From Rubrivivax sp. (GTDB lineage Bacteria; Pseudomonadota; Gammaproteobacteria; Burkholderiales; Burkholderiaceae_C), in contig JADJHR010000003.1 of the NCBI GenBank assembly GCA_016707445.1, positions 868,001 through 932,000 of the forward strand: 64,000 bases of DNA. The letters run 5' to 3'. Within the stretch, counting starts at the first letter, position 1. Every line of letters starts with the position of its first letter. The position numbers and the translations under genes are program-made. Below the pieces are notes generated by a model. That model saw nothing but the letters and a program-made list of their open reading frames with translations, was not told the DNA's origin and did not search any database. Of this stretch, positions 9,554 to 19,543 are shown in pieces.

Positions 9554-11653
9554 TCAATTGAAGGTCTTGCCGTCTTCGGCCAGTTGCACCAGCAGCGCTG
9601 CCGGCTGCCACGAGGCGTCGGCGCCCGGCTCGGCGGCAAAGCGCCGCAGTGCGCGCACCACCATGGGCAGGCCCACCGTGTCGGCATACAGCATGGGCCC
9701 GCCGCGGTGCTGCGGGAAACCGTAGCCGTTCAGGTAGACGACATCGATGTCGCTGGCGCGCGCGGCGATGCCTTCGGCCAGGATGCGCGCACCTTCGTTG
9801 ACGAGCGCGAAGATGCAGCGCTCGACCACCTCAGCGTCGTCGATCTGGCGCGGTGTGATGGCGTTGTCCTTGCGGTATTGCTCGATCAGGCTCTGCGTCA
9901 CCGGATCGGGAATGGGATCGCGCCGGCCGGCCTCGTAGCGGTACCAGCCGGCGCCGGTCTTCTGGCCGAAGCGGCCGGCCTCGCACAGCGTGTCGGCCAC
10001 CACCGGTTTCATCTCGACGCCGGCTTCGGCGGCGCGGCGCTTGCGCGTGGCCCAGCCGATGTCCAGCCCGGCCAGATCCCCCATGCGGAACGGCCCCATC
10101 GCCATGCCGAAGCCTTGCAATGCACCGTCGATCTGCTGCGGCAATGCACCGGCGTTGATCAGCGCGCTGGCCGCTGCGCCGTAGCGCGCCAGCATGCGGT
10201 TGCCGATGAAGCCGTCGCACACGCCCGACACCACCGCCACCTTCTTGATCTTGCGTGCCAGCGCCATGCAGGTGGCCAGCACGTCGGGCGAGGTCTTGGC
10301 ACCGCGCACCACCTCGAGCAGCTTCATCACGTTGGCGGGGCTGAAGAAGTGCAGGCCGATCACGTCCTGCGGCCGCTGGGTGATGTCGGCGATCTGGTCG
10401 AGGTTGAGGTACGAGGTGTTCGAGGCCAGGATCGCGCCGGGCTTGCACACCTCGTCCAGTGTCTTGAAGACCTGGCGCTTGACGTCCATGTTCTCGAACA
10501 CGGCTTCGATCACCAGGTCGACATCCTTGAAACCTTCGTAGGCCAGCGTCGGCGTGATCAGCGCCATGCGCTGTTCGACCTGCTCGGCTTTCAGCTTGCC
10601 CTTCTTGGCGCTGTTGTCGTAGTTGCGGCGAATGGTGGCCAGGCCCTTGTCGAGCGCCTCCTGTTTCATCTCGAGCAGCACCACCGGAATGCCGGCGTTG
10701 AGAAAGTTCATCGTGATGCCGCCGCCCATGGTGCCGGCCCCGATCACGCCCACGCTGGTGATCGGGCGCAGCGGGGTATCGGCCGGCACGTCAGGCAGCT
10801 TGGATGCAGCGCGCTCGGCGGTGAAGACATGGCGCTGCGCGCGCGACTCGGGCGTGTTCATCAGCGCCATGAACATCTCGCGCTCCAGGCGCAGCGCTTC
10901 GTCGAAGGGCTTGCTCAGGCTGAGCGCGACCGCCTCGACGCACTTGAGCGGCGCCGGGAAGTTCTTCGACATCGCGCCGACCGAATTGCGCGCGAACTGC
11001 AGATAGGCCTCGGATTGCGGATCTGTCACCTGGAGATCGCGCACGCGCTTGAGCGGCCGGCCCTCGGCGACGATGCGCTCGGCCAGCGCCAGCGCGGCGG
11101 GCAGCGGGTCGCCGTCGGTCACCTCGTCGAACAGCGGCGTACCCTTGAGTCGGCTGGCGGGCACCACGGTACCCGAGACGATCATGTTCAGCGCCGCCTC
11201 CAGCCCGATCAATCGCGGCAGCCGTTGCGTGCCACCGGCACCGGGCAGCAGGCCGAGCTTGACCTCGGGCAGCGCGATCTGCGCATCGGCGCTGGCGACG
11301 CGGTAATGCGCGCCCATGGCCAGTTCCAGGCCGCCACCCATGCAGACGCCGGCAATGGCTGCGACCACCGGCTTGGGCGATGCCTCGAAGGCCGCGATCA
11401 CCGTCGGCAGGCGCGGTTCGCGCGCCGCCAGCGCGGTGCCGAACTCCTTGACATCGGCGCCGCCCGAGAAGGCGCGCTCATTGCCGGTGATCACCACGGC
11501 CTTCACCACGGGGTCGGCCAGCGCCTGGTCCAGAGAATTGAGGATGCCCTTGCGCAAGGCAGCGCCCAGGCCATTGACCGGCGGGTAGGTCAGCGTGATG
11601 ACGGCGGTGGCGCCACGCGTTTCGTAGCGGGTGGCGGCTGACGGGGTGTTCAT
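9554..11653 (-). CDS. Fused enoyl-CoA hydratase / 3-hydroxyacyl-CoA dehydrogenase
   Basis: A 699-residue bifunctional beta-oxidation enzyme. Residues about 1-200 are the crotonase domain (oxyanion-hole regions AFSGGADVKEFG and AGVCMGGGLELAMG). Residues about 295-480 are the NAD-binding hydroxyacyl-CoA dehydrogenase domain (SVGVIGAGTMGGGI, later SNTSYLNLDQIA and GLHFFSPANVMKLLEVV). Two C-terminal helical domains follow, the last carrying NGYGFPQHRGGPM. The layout matches FadB/FadJ and peroxisomal-type multifunctional proteins. It should hydrate and oxidise enoyl-CoA and pass 3-oxoacyl-CoA to the adjacent thiolase. Confidence 0.95.
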   Translation of the reverse strand: MNTPSAATRYETRGATAVITLTYPPVNGLGAALRKGILNSLDQALADPVVKAVVITGNERAFSGGADVKEFGTALAAREPRLPTVIAAFEASPKPVVAAIAGVCMGGGLELAMGAHYRVASADAQIALPEVKLGLLPGAGGTQRLPRLIGLEAALNMIVSGTVVPASRLKGTPLFDEVTDGDPLPAALALAERIVAEGRPLKRVRDLQVTDPQSEAYLQFARNSVGAMSKNFPAPLKCVEAVALSLSKPFDEALRLEREMFMALMNTPESRAQRHVFTAERAASKLPDVPADTPLRPITSVGVIGAGTMGGGITMNFLNAGIPVVLLEMKQEALDKGLATIRRNYDNSAKKGKLKAEQVEQRMALITPTLAYEGFKDVDLVIEAVFENMDVKRQVFKTLDEVCKPGAILASNTSYLNLDQIADITQRPQDVIGLHFFSPANVMKLLEVVRGAKTSPDVLATCMALARKIKKVAVVSGVCDGFIGNRMLARYGAAASALINAGALPQQIDGALQGFGMAMGPFRMGDLAGLDIGWATRKRRAAEAGVEMKPVVADTLCEAGRFGQKTGAGWYRYEAGRRDPIPDPVTQSLIEQYRKDNAITPRQIDDAEVVERCIFALVNEGARILAEGIAARASDIDVVYLNGYGFPQHRGGPMLYADTVGLPMVVRALRRFAAEPGADASWQPAALLVQLAEDGKTFN

Positions 11654-11677
11654 GGCGTGCGTCTCCGTTAGGTGTCT

Positions 11678-11740
11678 TGCGGGCGTGCGTGCGGGTTTGC
11701 GTGCGGGTGTGCCCAGGTGCGTGCCTGCCTGCGGGTGGCC
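11678..11740. repeat. Imperfect TGCGTGCGGGT-type repeats upstream of the beta-oxidation operon
   Basis: The 126-base spacer between the hydratase/dehydrogenase start and the acyl-CoA synthetase stop contains three or four degenerate copies of a roughly 11-base unit built on TGCGTGCGGGT. It is low-complexity G/T-rich DNA. I see no open gene or clear terminator in it. Confidence 0.4.
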
Positions 11741-11779
11741 GATGATGCCGCAAGGCAGCCGCGGGCCGGGGGTTGGTGT

Positions 11780-13432
11780 TCAGCCCAGCGCTGCCGGTCG
11801 GTAGGCGTCGCGCAGCTCGCGCTTGAGCACCTTGCCGATGGCGCTGCGCGGCAGTTCGTCGACCAGCTTCAGGTCGGCCAGGCGCTGGGTCTTGCCCACG
11901 CGCTCGTTCATCCATAGGCGCAGGCTGTCAGCCTCATCGAAATGGTCTGGGTGCCGCACCACAAAGGCTACCGGCGTCTCGCCCCATTCGGCACTGGGTA
12001 CGCCGACCACGGCCACGTCGGCCACGGCCGGGTGCGCACGCAGTTCGGTTTCCAGGTCGCTGGGGTAGATGTTGAAGCCACCGCTGATGATCATGTCCTT
12101 GCGGCGGTCCATCAGGATCAGGAATCCGTCCTCGTCGAAGCGGCCGACGTCGCCGGTGCGGATGAAGCGCCGGCCCAGGGCGTCGTGCCATTCGGCGTCG
12201 CGTGACCTGGCGGGCTGGTTGTGGTATTCGTTCATCATCGCCGGCGAGCGGCCCACCACCTCACCGGTCTGGTCGGGCCCGCGCGGCAGTTCCTGCCCAA
12301 GCTCGTCGATCAGTCGGATGTCGTGGTTCTCGGCCGGCTGACCCACGGTGTGCAGCTTGTCCGGGTGCAGGTGGCAGTTCAGGATGCAGCTGCCGCCGCC
12401 TTCGGTCATGCCGTAGTACTCGGTCAGGCCGCCGGGCCAGCGGCGCAGCAGCTCGGCCTTCAGCTCGGCGCGAAACGGTGCGCTGGTGCAGGCTTTGAAC
12501 TTGAAGCTGCCGAGGTCGTGGCGGTCGAAGTCGGGCCACTGCATCAGGCGCTGGTACTGCACCGGCACCAGCATGGTGTGCGTGGCGCGGTGTGTCTGCG
12601 CCAGCGCCAGGTATTGGGCGCAGTCGAATTTGGGCATCAGCACCAGGCAGCCGCCGCGCGCCAGTGTCGGCACCACGACCACCAGCGTGGTGTTGCTGTA
12701 CAGCGGGGTGGCGATCAGCGTGACGGTGGCCGGCCCGTAGCCGCCGGCTTCGGCGCGTCGCACCTGCGCCCAACGCATGACATGCGGCTGCACGATGCCC
12801 TTGGGGGTGCCGGTGGTGCCCGACGAATAGATGATGTTGAACGGCCATTGCGGCTGGATGTGCACCGCCTGCGGCGGGCTGCCGGCGGGAGTCAGCCAGT
12901 CGTCCAGCCGAGTCTCACCCGCGTCGAGCGGATGTGCTTGCGGTTCTGCTTGCGGGTCTGCATTCGGGTCGGCACGGTCGAGACGGATGCGTTGCAGGCC
13001 TGGGCCTGTCAGTTCTGCCGGCACGGCCAGCGCGCTGGCTGCGTCCAGGAACAGGTGGCGGGCACCGGCGTCGGCCGCCATCGCCGCGATCTGCGCCGGT
13101 GTGCTGCCTGGCGCCAGCGGCACCACCGCCAGGCCGGCGCGCAGGGCACCCATGAACAGCACCAGGTAGGCGTTGCAGGCCAGCGCGCAGATCGCGATCG
13201 TGTCGCCGGGCCGGCAGCCGTCGCGCTGCAGCGTGGCCGCCACCTGGTCCATCGCCGCATCGAGTCCGGCGAAATCGAGGCGGTCGTCGCCGCAGATCAG
13301 GGCCGGGGCCGTCGGGCGCTGGCGCGCATGGTCGGCGATCAGGTCGGGCAGGGCGTGGAAATCGGGCAGGGGCATCGCCGCTGCCGATGCCGAGTCGTCA
13401 GGCAGGGGTAACGGGTCGGGCTGGCGCAGCAT
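11780..13432 (-). CDS. AMP-forming acyl-CoA synthetase family protein
   Basis: A class I adenylate-forming enzyme of about 550 residues. Core motifs: P-loop-like YSSGTTGTPKGIVQPH (A3), TEYYGMTEGGGS (A5), FIRTGDVGRFDEDGFL (A7), DRRKDMIISGGFNIYP (A8) and the C-terminal lysine region LPRSAIGKVLKREL (A10). It should activate a carboxylic acid to its CoA thioester. The substrate is not readable from the sequence; the setting suggests a fatty or aromatic acid feeding the adjacent beta-oxidation genes. Residues about 165-195 hold an unusual DP/EPQ/AH-rich insertion (ADPNADPQAEPQAHP). The start is uncertain; a later ATG at 13375 is also plausible. It points away from the next acyl-CoA synthetase gene. 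Confidence 0.88.
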   Translation of the reverse strand: MLRQPDPLPLPDDSASAAAMPLPDFHALPDLIADHARQRPTAPALICGDDRLDFAGLDAAMDQVAATLQRDGCRPGDTIAICALACNAYLVLFMGALRAGLAVVPLAPGSTPAQIAAMAADAGARHLFLDAASALAVPAELTGPGLQRIRLDRADPNADPQAEPQAHPLDAGETRLDDWLTPAGSPPQAVHIQPQWPFNIIYSSGTTGTPKGIVQPHVMRWAQVRRAEAGGYGPATVTLIATPLYSNTTLVVVVPTLARGGCLVLMPKFDCAQYLALAQTHRATHTMLVPVQYQRLMQWPDFDRHDLGSFKFKACTSAPFRAELKAELLRRWPGGLTEYYGMTEGGGSCILNCHLHPDKLHTVGQPAENHDIRLIDELGQELPRGPDQTGEVVGRSPAMMNEYHNQPARSRDAEWHDALGRRFIRTGDVGRFDEDGFLILMDRRKDMIISGGFNIYPSDLETELRAHPAVADVAVVGVPSAEWGETPVAFVVRHPDHFDEADSLRLWMNERVGKTQRLADLKLVDELPRSAIGKVLKRELRDAYRPAALG

Positions 13433-13593
13433 TCCGGCATTGTGTCGTTTGGCCGCGTGACCCGGACAGCGTGGGCCCAACCGGGCTGGGCGGAAGGCCG
13501 CTCTGAAGGGTGATCGCCTTGCAGACGCGTCGTGCCGTAGGCTCGATACTTCCCGACCTCAGAACGGCCGCCTTCACGGGCGGCGCCCAACCC

Positions 13594-15274
13594 ATGACCA
13601 ATGTCAAGCTCATTCTCGACCGCATCTATGACCACGAGGCGGGCCACCCCAGCCGTGTGTACCTGACCCAGCCCATCGGCGGTGGTCGGGTGATCGACTA
13701 CAGCTGGGGCGAGGTGCTGGACCAGTCGCGCCGCATGGCCGCGCATCTGCGGGCGCAGGGCTTCACGCCCGGCGCGCGCATCGCCATCCTGTCGAAGAAC
13801 TGCGCCCACTTCTTCATGGCCGAGCTGGCCATCTGGATGGCCGGCTACACCACGGTGGCGATCTTTCCGACTGAAACCGCCGACACCGTGCGTTATGTGC
13901 TCCAGCACAGCGAATCCAGCCTGCTCTTCGTCGGCAAGCTCGACACCTGGGACCATCAGAAGCCGGGCGTGCCTGCGGGTCTGCCCTGCATCGCCTTCCC
14001 GCTGGCGCCCAAGACCGACCTGGACAGCTGGGACGCCATCGTCGCGCGCACGCAGCCGCTGGGCGGAAAGCCGCAGCGTGCGGCCGAAGACCTGGCGATG
14101 CTGATCTACACCTCGGGCAGCACCGGCACGCCCAAGGGCGTGATGCAGAGCTTTCGTGCGATCTCGGCGGCAGGGGCGGGTTTTGCCGCGTTCTCGCGCC
14201 GTCAGGTGGGCAACGTACCCGAGAACCGCGTGCTGTCCTACCTGCCGCTGGCGCACAGTTTCGAACGCAGTTGCGTCGAGGCGTCTTCGCTGCACGACGG
14301 CGAGATGCATGTCTACTTTGCCGAGGCGCTGGACACGTTCGTGCAGGACCTGCAGCGTGCCCGGCCCACGCTGTTCATCAGCGTGCCGCGGCTGTATGTC
14401 AAGTTCCAGCAGGGCGTGTTCGCACAAGATGCCGCCGGCCAAGCTCGATCGGCTGCTGTCCATCCCCATCGTGGGCAAGCTGGTGGGCCGCAAGGTGCGC
14501 AAGGGGCTGGGGCTGGACCATGTGGTCTACGCCGGCAGCGGTTCGGCGCCGCTGCCGCCCGACCTCATCCGCTGGTACCGCCGCATCGGCCTGGACCTGT
14601 GCGAGGGCTACGGCATGACCGAGGACAACTCGTACTCGTTCGCCTCGTACGGCAAGTTCAGCGAGCCCGGTTACGTGGGCGTGCCGATGGACGGCGTGCA
14701 AGTCAGGCTCTCGCCCGAAGGCGAGGTGCTCATCAAGTCGCCCGCGGCCTGCACCGGCTATTACAAGCAGCCTGAGCTGACGCGCGAGTCGGTCACCGAC
14801 GACGGCTTCTTCCGCACCGGTGACCTGGGTGAGCGTCGAGCCGACGGCATGCTGAAGATCACCGGCCGTGCGAAGGAGCTGTTCAAGACTGCCAAGGGCA
14901 AGTACGTGGCGCCGGCACCGATCGAGAACCGCCTGAACGCCAACCCGCTGGTGGAGATGTCGATGGTTTCCGGCGTGGGCAAGCCCTCGGCCTACGCGAT
15001 CGTGGTGCTGGCCGAGAATCTGCGCCCGCGCCAGCGCGACCCGGCGGTCCGTCGTGAGGTCGAGACCGAGCTCGGCGCGCTGCTGAAGCACGTCAATGGC
15101 GAGCTGGCCGACTACGAACAGGTGCGCATGATCGTCATCGCGGCCGAGCCCTGGGCGATCGAGAACGGCATGCTCACGCCGACCATGAAGATCCGGCGCA
15201 ACCGCATCGAAGCGGCGGTCGAGCCCGAGCTCGAGCGTTGGTACGAGGCGCGCGGTTCGGTGGTCTGGAGCTGA
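13594..15274 (+). pseudogene. Long-chain fatty acid-CoA ligase family protein, one frameshift
   Basis: About 559 residues when repaired. The first frame carries the adenylation motif LIYTSGSTGTPKGVMQ and YLPLAHSFER. The second frame carries GLDLCEGYGMTEDN, FFRTGDLGE, ITGRAKELFKTAKGKYVAP and the C-terminal TPTMKIRRNR. These are typical of the long-chain acyl-CoA synthetase (AMP-binding, FACL) branch. The frame breaks near 14424-14426. Dropping one base there gives VFAKMPPAKLDRLL, which fits the family across the join. The start is the ATG for MTNVKLILDRIYDH. The stop lies 4 bases before the thiamine-diphosphate enzyme, so the two are almost certainly co-transcribed. An insertion or sequencing error cannot be separated from the sequence alone. 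Confidence 0.82.
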
Positions 15275-15278
15275 GCGG

Positions 15279-17033
15279 ATGACGCAGCACACCGGCGCGG
15301 CCCGCCATGGCGGCGACCGCGTCGCCGACGTCTTGCTGGCGCAGGGTGTGAAGAGCGTGTTCACGCTCTGCGGCGGGCACATCTCGCCGATCCTCAGTGC
15401 CGCCAAGGCGCGCGGCATTCGCATCGTCGACACGCGCGATGAAGGCACGGCGGTGTTTGCCGCCGATGCCACCTCGCGCCTGACCGGCATCCCGGGCGTG
15501 GCGGCAGTGACGGCGGGCCCGGGCATCACCAACACGCTGACGGCGCTGAAGAACGCGCAGCAGGCGCAGTCGCCGCTGGTGCTGATCGGCGGTGCGGCGC
15601 CGACCGCGCTGCAGGGGCGTGGTGCGCTGCAGGACATCGACCAGCGCCCGCTGGTTGCCCCGCATGTCAAACGCTTCTTCAAGGTCCGGCGCGTGGCTGA
15701 CCTGGGGCCGGCGGTGGCACAGGCCTTCGCGCTGGCGCGCTCTGGTGTGCCGGGGCCGGTGTTCGTCGAATGCCCGGTCGACCTGCTGTACGACGAAGCG
15801 TCGATCCGCCAGTGGTACGCCGATGCCGCCGGCAAGGGCACGTCGATCGCGGATCGGGCACTGCGCTGGTATCTGCAGCGCCACGTGCGCAAGATGTTCG
15901 CTGGCAGTGACCAGGCAACAGCGGCGCCGCTGCGGGATGCCGCGGCGCCACAGGCGCCGACATCGGCACTGGCGCGCGTCGGCGCGGCGCTGGCGCGGGC
16001 CGAGCGGCCGCTGCTGGTGGTGGGCAGCCAGGCCGTGGTGATGTCGCAGCAGGCCGACGCGCTGGCTGTCGCCGTCGAGCGACTGGGCGTGCCGGTCTAC
16101 CTGTCGGGCATGGCGCGCGGGCTGCTCGGTCGCGAGCACCCGCTGCAGTTGCGCCACCAGCGCCGGCAGGCGCTGCGTGAGGCCGACTGTGTGCTGCTGG
16201 CCGGCGTGCCCTGCGACTTCAGGTTGGACTACGGCCGGCACGTGCGGCGCAGCGCCACACTGGTGGCGTTGAACCGCAGCGTGCGCGACGCACGGCTGAA
16301 CCGCCGGCCCGCGGTCGCCGCCATCGGCGACGCCGGCCTGAGCCTGCAGGCGCTGGCGGCGCAGGGCGCTGGCCGCGCTGCGCGCTGGGCCGACTGGCTG
16401 GCGGGCCTGCGCGTTCGTGACCAGGCGCGCGAAGCCGAGATCGATCAGCAGGCGGCCGAGCACGGCGAGTTCGTGAACCCGGTGGCGCTGCTGCGTGCGG
16501 TCGAGCAGACGATGAGCGACGACGCCTTGCTGGTGGCCGATGGCGGTGACTTCGTCGGCACCGCCGCCTACGTGCTGCACCCGCGCGGGCCGCTCGGCTG
16601 GCTCGACCCGGGCGCCTTCGGCACGCTGGGGGTCGGTGCCGGCTTTGCGCTGGGCGCCGCGCTGGCGCGGCCCGGGCGCGAGGTCTGGATGATCCTGGGC
16701 GACGGTGCCTGCGGCTGGTCGCTGGCCGAGTTCGACAGCTTTGTGCGCCATGGGGTGCCGGTGATCGCGTTGGTCGGCAACGACGCCGGCTGGACGCAGA
16801 TCGCGCGCGAGCAGGTGAAGATGCTGCACGACGACGTGGCCACGGTGCTGGCGCGCAGCGCCTACCACGAGGTGGTGGCCGGTTTCGGCGCCGCCGGCCT
16901 GCTGGTGCAGCACAGCGACCAGGTGCTGCCGGCGCTGCAGCGCGCGCAAGAACTGGCGCGCCAGGGTCGGCCGGTGCTGGTCAACGTCTGGCTGGACAAG
17001 ACGGCCTTTCGCGAAGGCTCGCTGTCAATGTAG
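15279..17033 (+). CDS. ThDP-dependent lyase, ILVBL/2-hydroxyacyl-CoA lyase 2-like
   Basis: A 584-residue thiamine-diphosphate enzyme of the acetolactate synthase superfamily. It has the N-terminal PYR domain (VDTRDEGTAVFAADA, catalytic Glu; VTAGPGITNT), a middle Rossmann-like domain, and a C-terminal PP domain with ILGDGACGWSLAEFD and LVGNDAGWTQI. The block GALQDIDQ, the phrase SGVPGPVFVE and the C-terminal FREGSL pattern resemble human ILVBL (HACL2) more than IlvB, from my memory of that protein. HACL-type enzymes cleave 2-hydroxyacyl-CoA to formyl-CoA and a shortened aldehyde in fatty-acid alpha-oxidation. The acyl-CoA ligase 4 bp upstream fits such a role. A true acetolactate synthase is encoded at 57 kb. 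Confidence 0.8.
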   Translation: MTQHTGAARHGGDRVADVLLAQGVKSVFTLCGGHISPILSAAKARGIRIVDTRDEGTAVFAADATSRLTGIPGVAAVTAGPGITNTLTALKNAQQAQSPLVLIGGAAPTALQGRGALQDIDQRPLVAPHVKRFFKVRRVADLGPAVAQAFALARSGVPGPVFVECPVDLLYDEASIRQWYADAAGKGTSIADRALRWYLQRHVRKMFAGSDQATAAPLRDAAAPQAPTSALARVGAALARAERPLLVVGSQAVVMSQQADALAVAVERLGVPVYLSGMARGLLGREHPLQLRHQRRQALREADCVLLAGVPCDFRLDYGRHVRRSATLVALNRSVRDARLNRRPAVAAIGDAGLSLQALAAQGAGRAARWADWLAGLRVRDQAREAEIDQQAAEHGEFVNPVALLRAVEQTMSDDALLVADGGDFVGTAAYVLHPRGPLGWLDPGAFGTLGVGAGFALGAALARPGREVWMILGDGACGWSLAEFDSFVRHGVPVIALVGNDAGWTQIAREQVKMLHDDVATVLARSAYHEVVAGFGAAGLLVQHSDQVLPALQRAQELARQGRPVLVNVWLDKTAFREGSLSM

Positions 17034-17130
17034 CGGCCGTGAAGCCGGCGCCGCGTGGTGCCGGCGTCGGGCACTCGGGTTTGCCGCAGTGCGCGCCGAA
17101 CGGGCGCGGTGCTAACCTGCGTCAAGTGCA

Positions 17131-17146
17131 CTGTTAGCGCTAACAG
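17131..17146. promoter_or_regulatory. Perfect 16-bp palindrome, likely LacI/GntR-family operator
   Basis: CTGTTAGCGCTAACAG is a perfect palindrome 46 bp before the TonB-dependent receptor start. Its core TGTTA-N4-TAACA matches the form known for the E. coli gluconate repressor GntR, a LacI-family protein. Nearly the same sequence lies next to the GntR-type LacI gene at 29.5 kb, so the regulator of that locus probably also controls this receptor. Confidence 0.8.
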
Positions 17147-17191
17147 CACGAATCCAGCGCCTTGCCTCGGCCGCCCCGAACAGGAGACACC

Positions 17192-19513
17192 ATGTCCAGC
17201 CGTCAATCGACCCCCCGCCTGAACCTTCGCCCCACGCGCGGCCACCGGCCCACGCTGCTGGCCTTGTCGCTGCTGGCCGCATTGCCCGTCCTGGCCCAGC
17301 AGTCGGCGCCGGCGGCAGCGCCCGACAGCGGCAAGCTCGAGACCGTGACGATCACCGCCACCAAGCGCGTGCAGCCGCTGCAGACCACGCCGATCGCGAT
17401 CACGGTGATCGGTGGCGGCGCGCTCGAGCAATCGAACCTGAACAACCTGGAGTCCATCAGCGCCCAGGTGCCGACGGTCAACTTCCGAACCAACGCGTCG
17501 AACAAGGATTCGGCACTGTTCATCCGCGGCGTGGGCACCATCAGCACCTCGCCCGGCGTCGAGCCGACGGTGTCGACCGTGCTCGACGGCGTGGTCACTG
17601 CGCGCCCCGGCCAGGCCACGCTGGACCTGGTCGAGATCGACCGCATCGAGATCCTGCGCGGCCCGCAGGGCACGCTGTTCGGCAAGAACGCGTCGGCCGG
17701 CGTCATCAACGTCGTCACGCGCGCACCGAGCAAGGAGCGCACCGGCTACATCGACTTTTCGTACTTCCAGGGCAACGAACGCCGCATCCGTCTGGGCGTG
17801 TCGGGCGAGCTGGCCAAGGACCTGGTGCGGGGATCGATCTCGGCGATGGCCGGCAAGTACGACGGCAACGTGACCAACGTCTTCGACGGCAGCAAGGTCA
17901 ACGGCTACGACCGCAAGGGCGTGCGCGGTCGGCTGGACATCACACCCAGCCGGGACTTGAAGATCAGCCTGATCGCCGACCGTGTCGAGGCCGACGACAC
18001 GCCGCCGACCGGCGTGCCTTACAGCACCACGGTCACCACCTACCCGACCGGCGCAGTGACACAGAACCCGCTGTTTGCTGCCGCCGTCGCGCCGGCGGTG
18101 GCGTCGCCGACCAACCGGCAGATCAACAGCGAGATGAAGACGCGGGTGTCGGACACCAACCAGGGCCTGTCGGCGCAGGTGGACTACAGCTTTGCCGGTC
18201 ACCAGCTGACCTCGATCACCGCGTTCCGGCAGTGGACGAACCATCAGTTCCAGGACCAGGACCGCCTGGGCACCCTGTACCGCAACTTCAACCGCCTGGC
18301 CGACGAGGGCACACTCGATTTCGAGCAGACCTCGCAAGAGCTGCGCATCGCATCCACGCGCAAGGGCTTCGTCGACTATGTGGCCGGACTGTTCTACATC
18401 GAGGGCAAGAACGACGAGGTCTACCGCCGTGACACCACGCGCTGCGCCGCGTCGACCGAGCTGGCGCTGCCCAGCGGGCTGGTGCCATGCAGCGCGGCCA
18501 CGACCACGGTGGATACCGGCGTGGCCACCTACGGCGTGCGCAGCAAGAGCATGTCGTTGTTTGGTGAGGGCACGTTCAACTTCAGCGAGTCGCTGCGCGC
18601 AATCGCCGGCCTGCGCTACACCGACGATGACCTCAGCTATTACCACGGCCGTGTCTCCACCGCCGCGGCGCCGGGCATCGGTGCATCGCGCGCTCGTGTC
18701 GAAGGCTCGACGAACGAGAACGCGGTGTCGGGCCGCTTCGGCCCGCAGTTCGACATCAGCAAGGACATGATGGCCTACGCGACCTATTCGCGCGGCTACA
18801 AGGGCCCGGCCTACAACGTGTTCTTCAACATGTCGCCGACGCAGGACAACGTGCTGGCGCCGGAGAAGAGCAAGTCCTACGAAGTGGGCTTGAAGAACAC
18901 CCTGCTCGACGGTCGGCTGCGGCTGAACCTGGCGGCCTTCCAGACCGATTACACCGGCTATCAGGCCAACGTGCCCGACCTGGTGGGCGGCGTGGTCGTC
19001 ACGCGGCTGATCAACGCCGGCGACGTGTCGACCAAGGGCGTCGAAATGGACCTGCAGGCGCGACTGACCCCGCAGCTGTCGATCAATTCAGGCCTGGCCT
19101 ACACCAAGGCCAGGGTGAAGAACTTCAACTGCCCGGTGGGCGCGGCGGCCAGCTGCGACATCAACGGCAAGCCGCTGCCCTTTGCGCCCGACTGGAAGGC
19201 CAGCCTGCGCGTCACGTACACGCAGCCGCTGTCGGCCGGGCTGACGTTGGAGTACGGCGCCGACGCCAATTGGCAGAGCAAGACCAACTTCGACCTGCAG
19301 CAGCAGCCCGATTCTGTGCAGAAGGCCTACGGCATCCTGAACCTGAGCGTGGCGCTGAAGAGCGCGGCCGGCTGGCGCGTGGCACTGCTGGTGAAGAACG
19401 TCACCGACGAAAGCTACGCCACCTTCATCCAGAACTCGGGCAACAACATCAACCGCTACGTGCCGCGGGACGATCAGCGCTACGTGGGCGTGAATTTCAG
19501 GTACGACTTCTAG
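17192..19513 (+). CDS. TonB-dependent outer-membrane receptor
   Basis: A 773-residue outer-membrane receptor. A signal peptide ends around residue 36 (ALPVLAQ). A TonB-box-like stretch LETVTITATKR follows, then the plug domain (residues about 60-170, with LDGVVTARPGQ and ILRGPQGTLFGKN). A 22-strand-type barrel completes it, ending in the aromatic FRYDF. The start ATG has a good ribosome site, CAGGAG; an upstream TTG in frame is rejected. Receptors of this class import large substrates such as glycosides or sugar acids as well as siderophores. The operator before it links it to the sugar-acid regulon rather than to iron. Confidence 0.93.
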   Translation: MSSRQSTPRLNLRPTRGHRPTLLALSLLAALPVLAQQSAPAAAPDSGKLETVTITATKRVQPLQTTPIAITVIGGGALEQSNLNNLESISAQVPTVNFRTNASNKDSALFIRGVGTISTSPGVEPTVSTVLDGVVTARPGQATLDLVEIDRIEILRGPQGTLFGKNASAGVINVVTRAPSKERTGYIDFSYFQGNERRIRLGVSGELAKDLVRGSISAMAGKYDGNVTNVFDGSKVNGYDRKGVRGRLDITPSRDLKISLIADRVEADDTPPTGVPYSTTVTTYPTGAVTQNPLFAAAVAPAVASPTNRQINSEMKTRVSDTNQGLSAQVDYSFAGHQLTSITAFRQWTNHQFQDQDRLGTLYRNFNRLADEGTLDFEQTSQELRIASTRKGFVDYVAGLFYIEGKNDEVYRRDTTRCAASTELALPSGLVPCSAATTTVDTGVATYGVRSKSMSLFGEGTFNFSESLRAIAGLRYTDDDLSYYHGRVSTAAAPGIGASRARVEGSTNENAVSGRFGPQFDISKDMMAYATYSRGYKGPAYNVFFNMSPTQDNVLAPEKSKSYEVGLKNTLLDGRLRLNLAAFQTDYTGYQANVPDLVGGVVVTRLINAGDVSTKGVEMDLQARLTPQLSINSGLAYTKARVKNFNCPVGAAASCDINGKPLPFAPDWKASLRVTYTQPLSAGLTLEYGADANWQSKTNFDLQQQPDSVQKAYGILNLSVALKSAAGWRVALLVKNVTDESYATFIQNSGNNINRYVPRDDQRYVGVNFRYDF

Positions 19514-19543
19514 GCGTGGAGGGCGCTGGCGCGGGTTGCATGA

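Noticed and set aside
17040..17062. GC-rich hairpin after the ILVBL-like gene
   Set aside because: Good stem but no T-run and a mismatched base, so not called a terminator.
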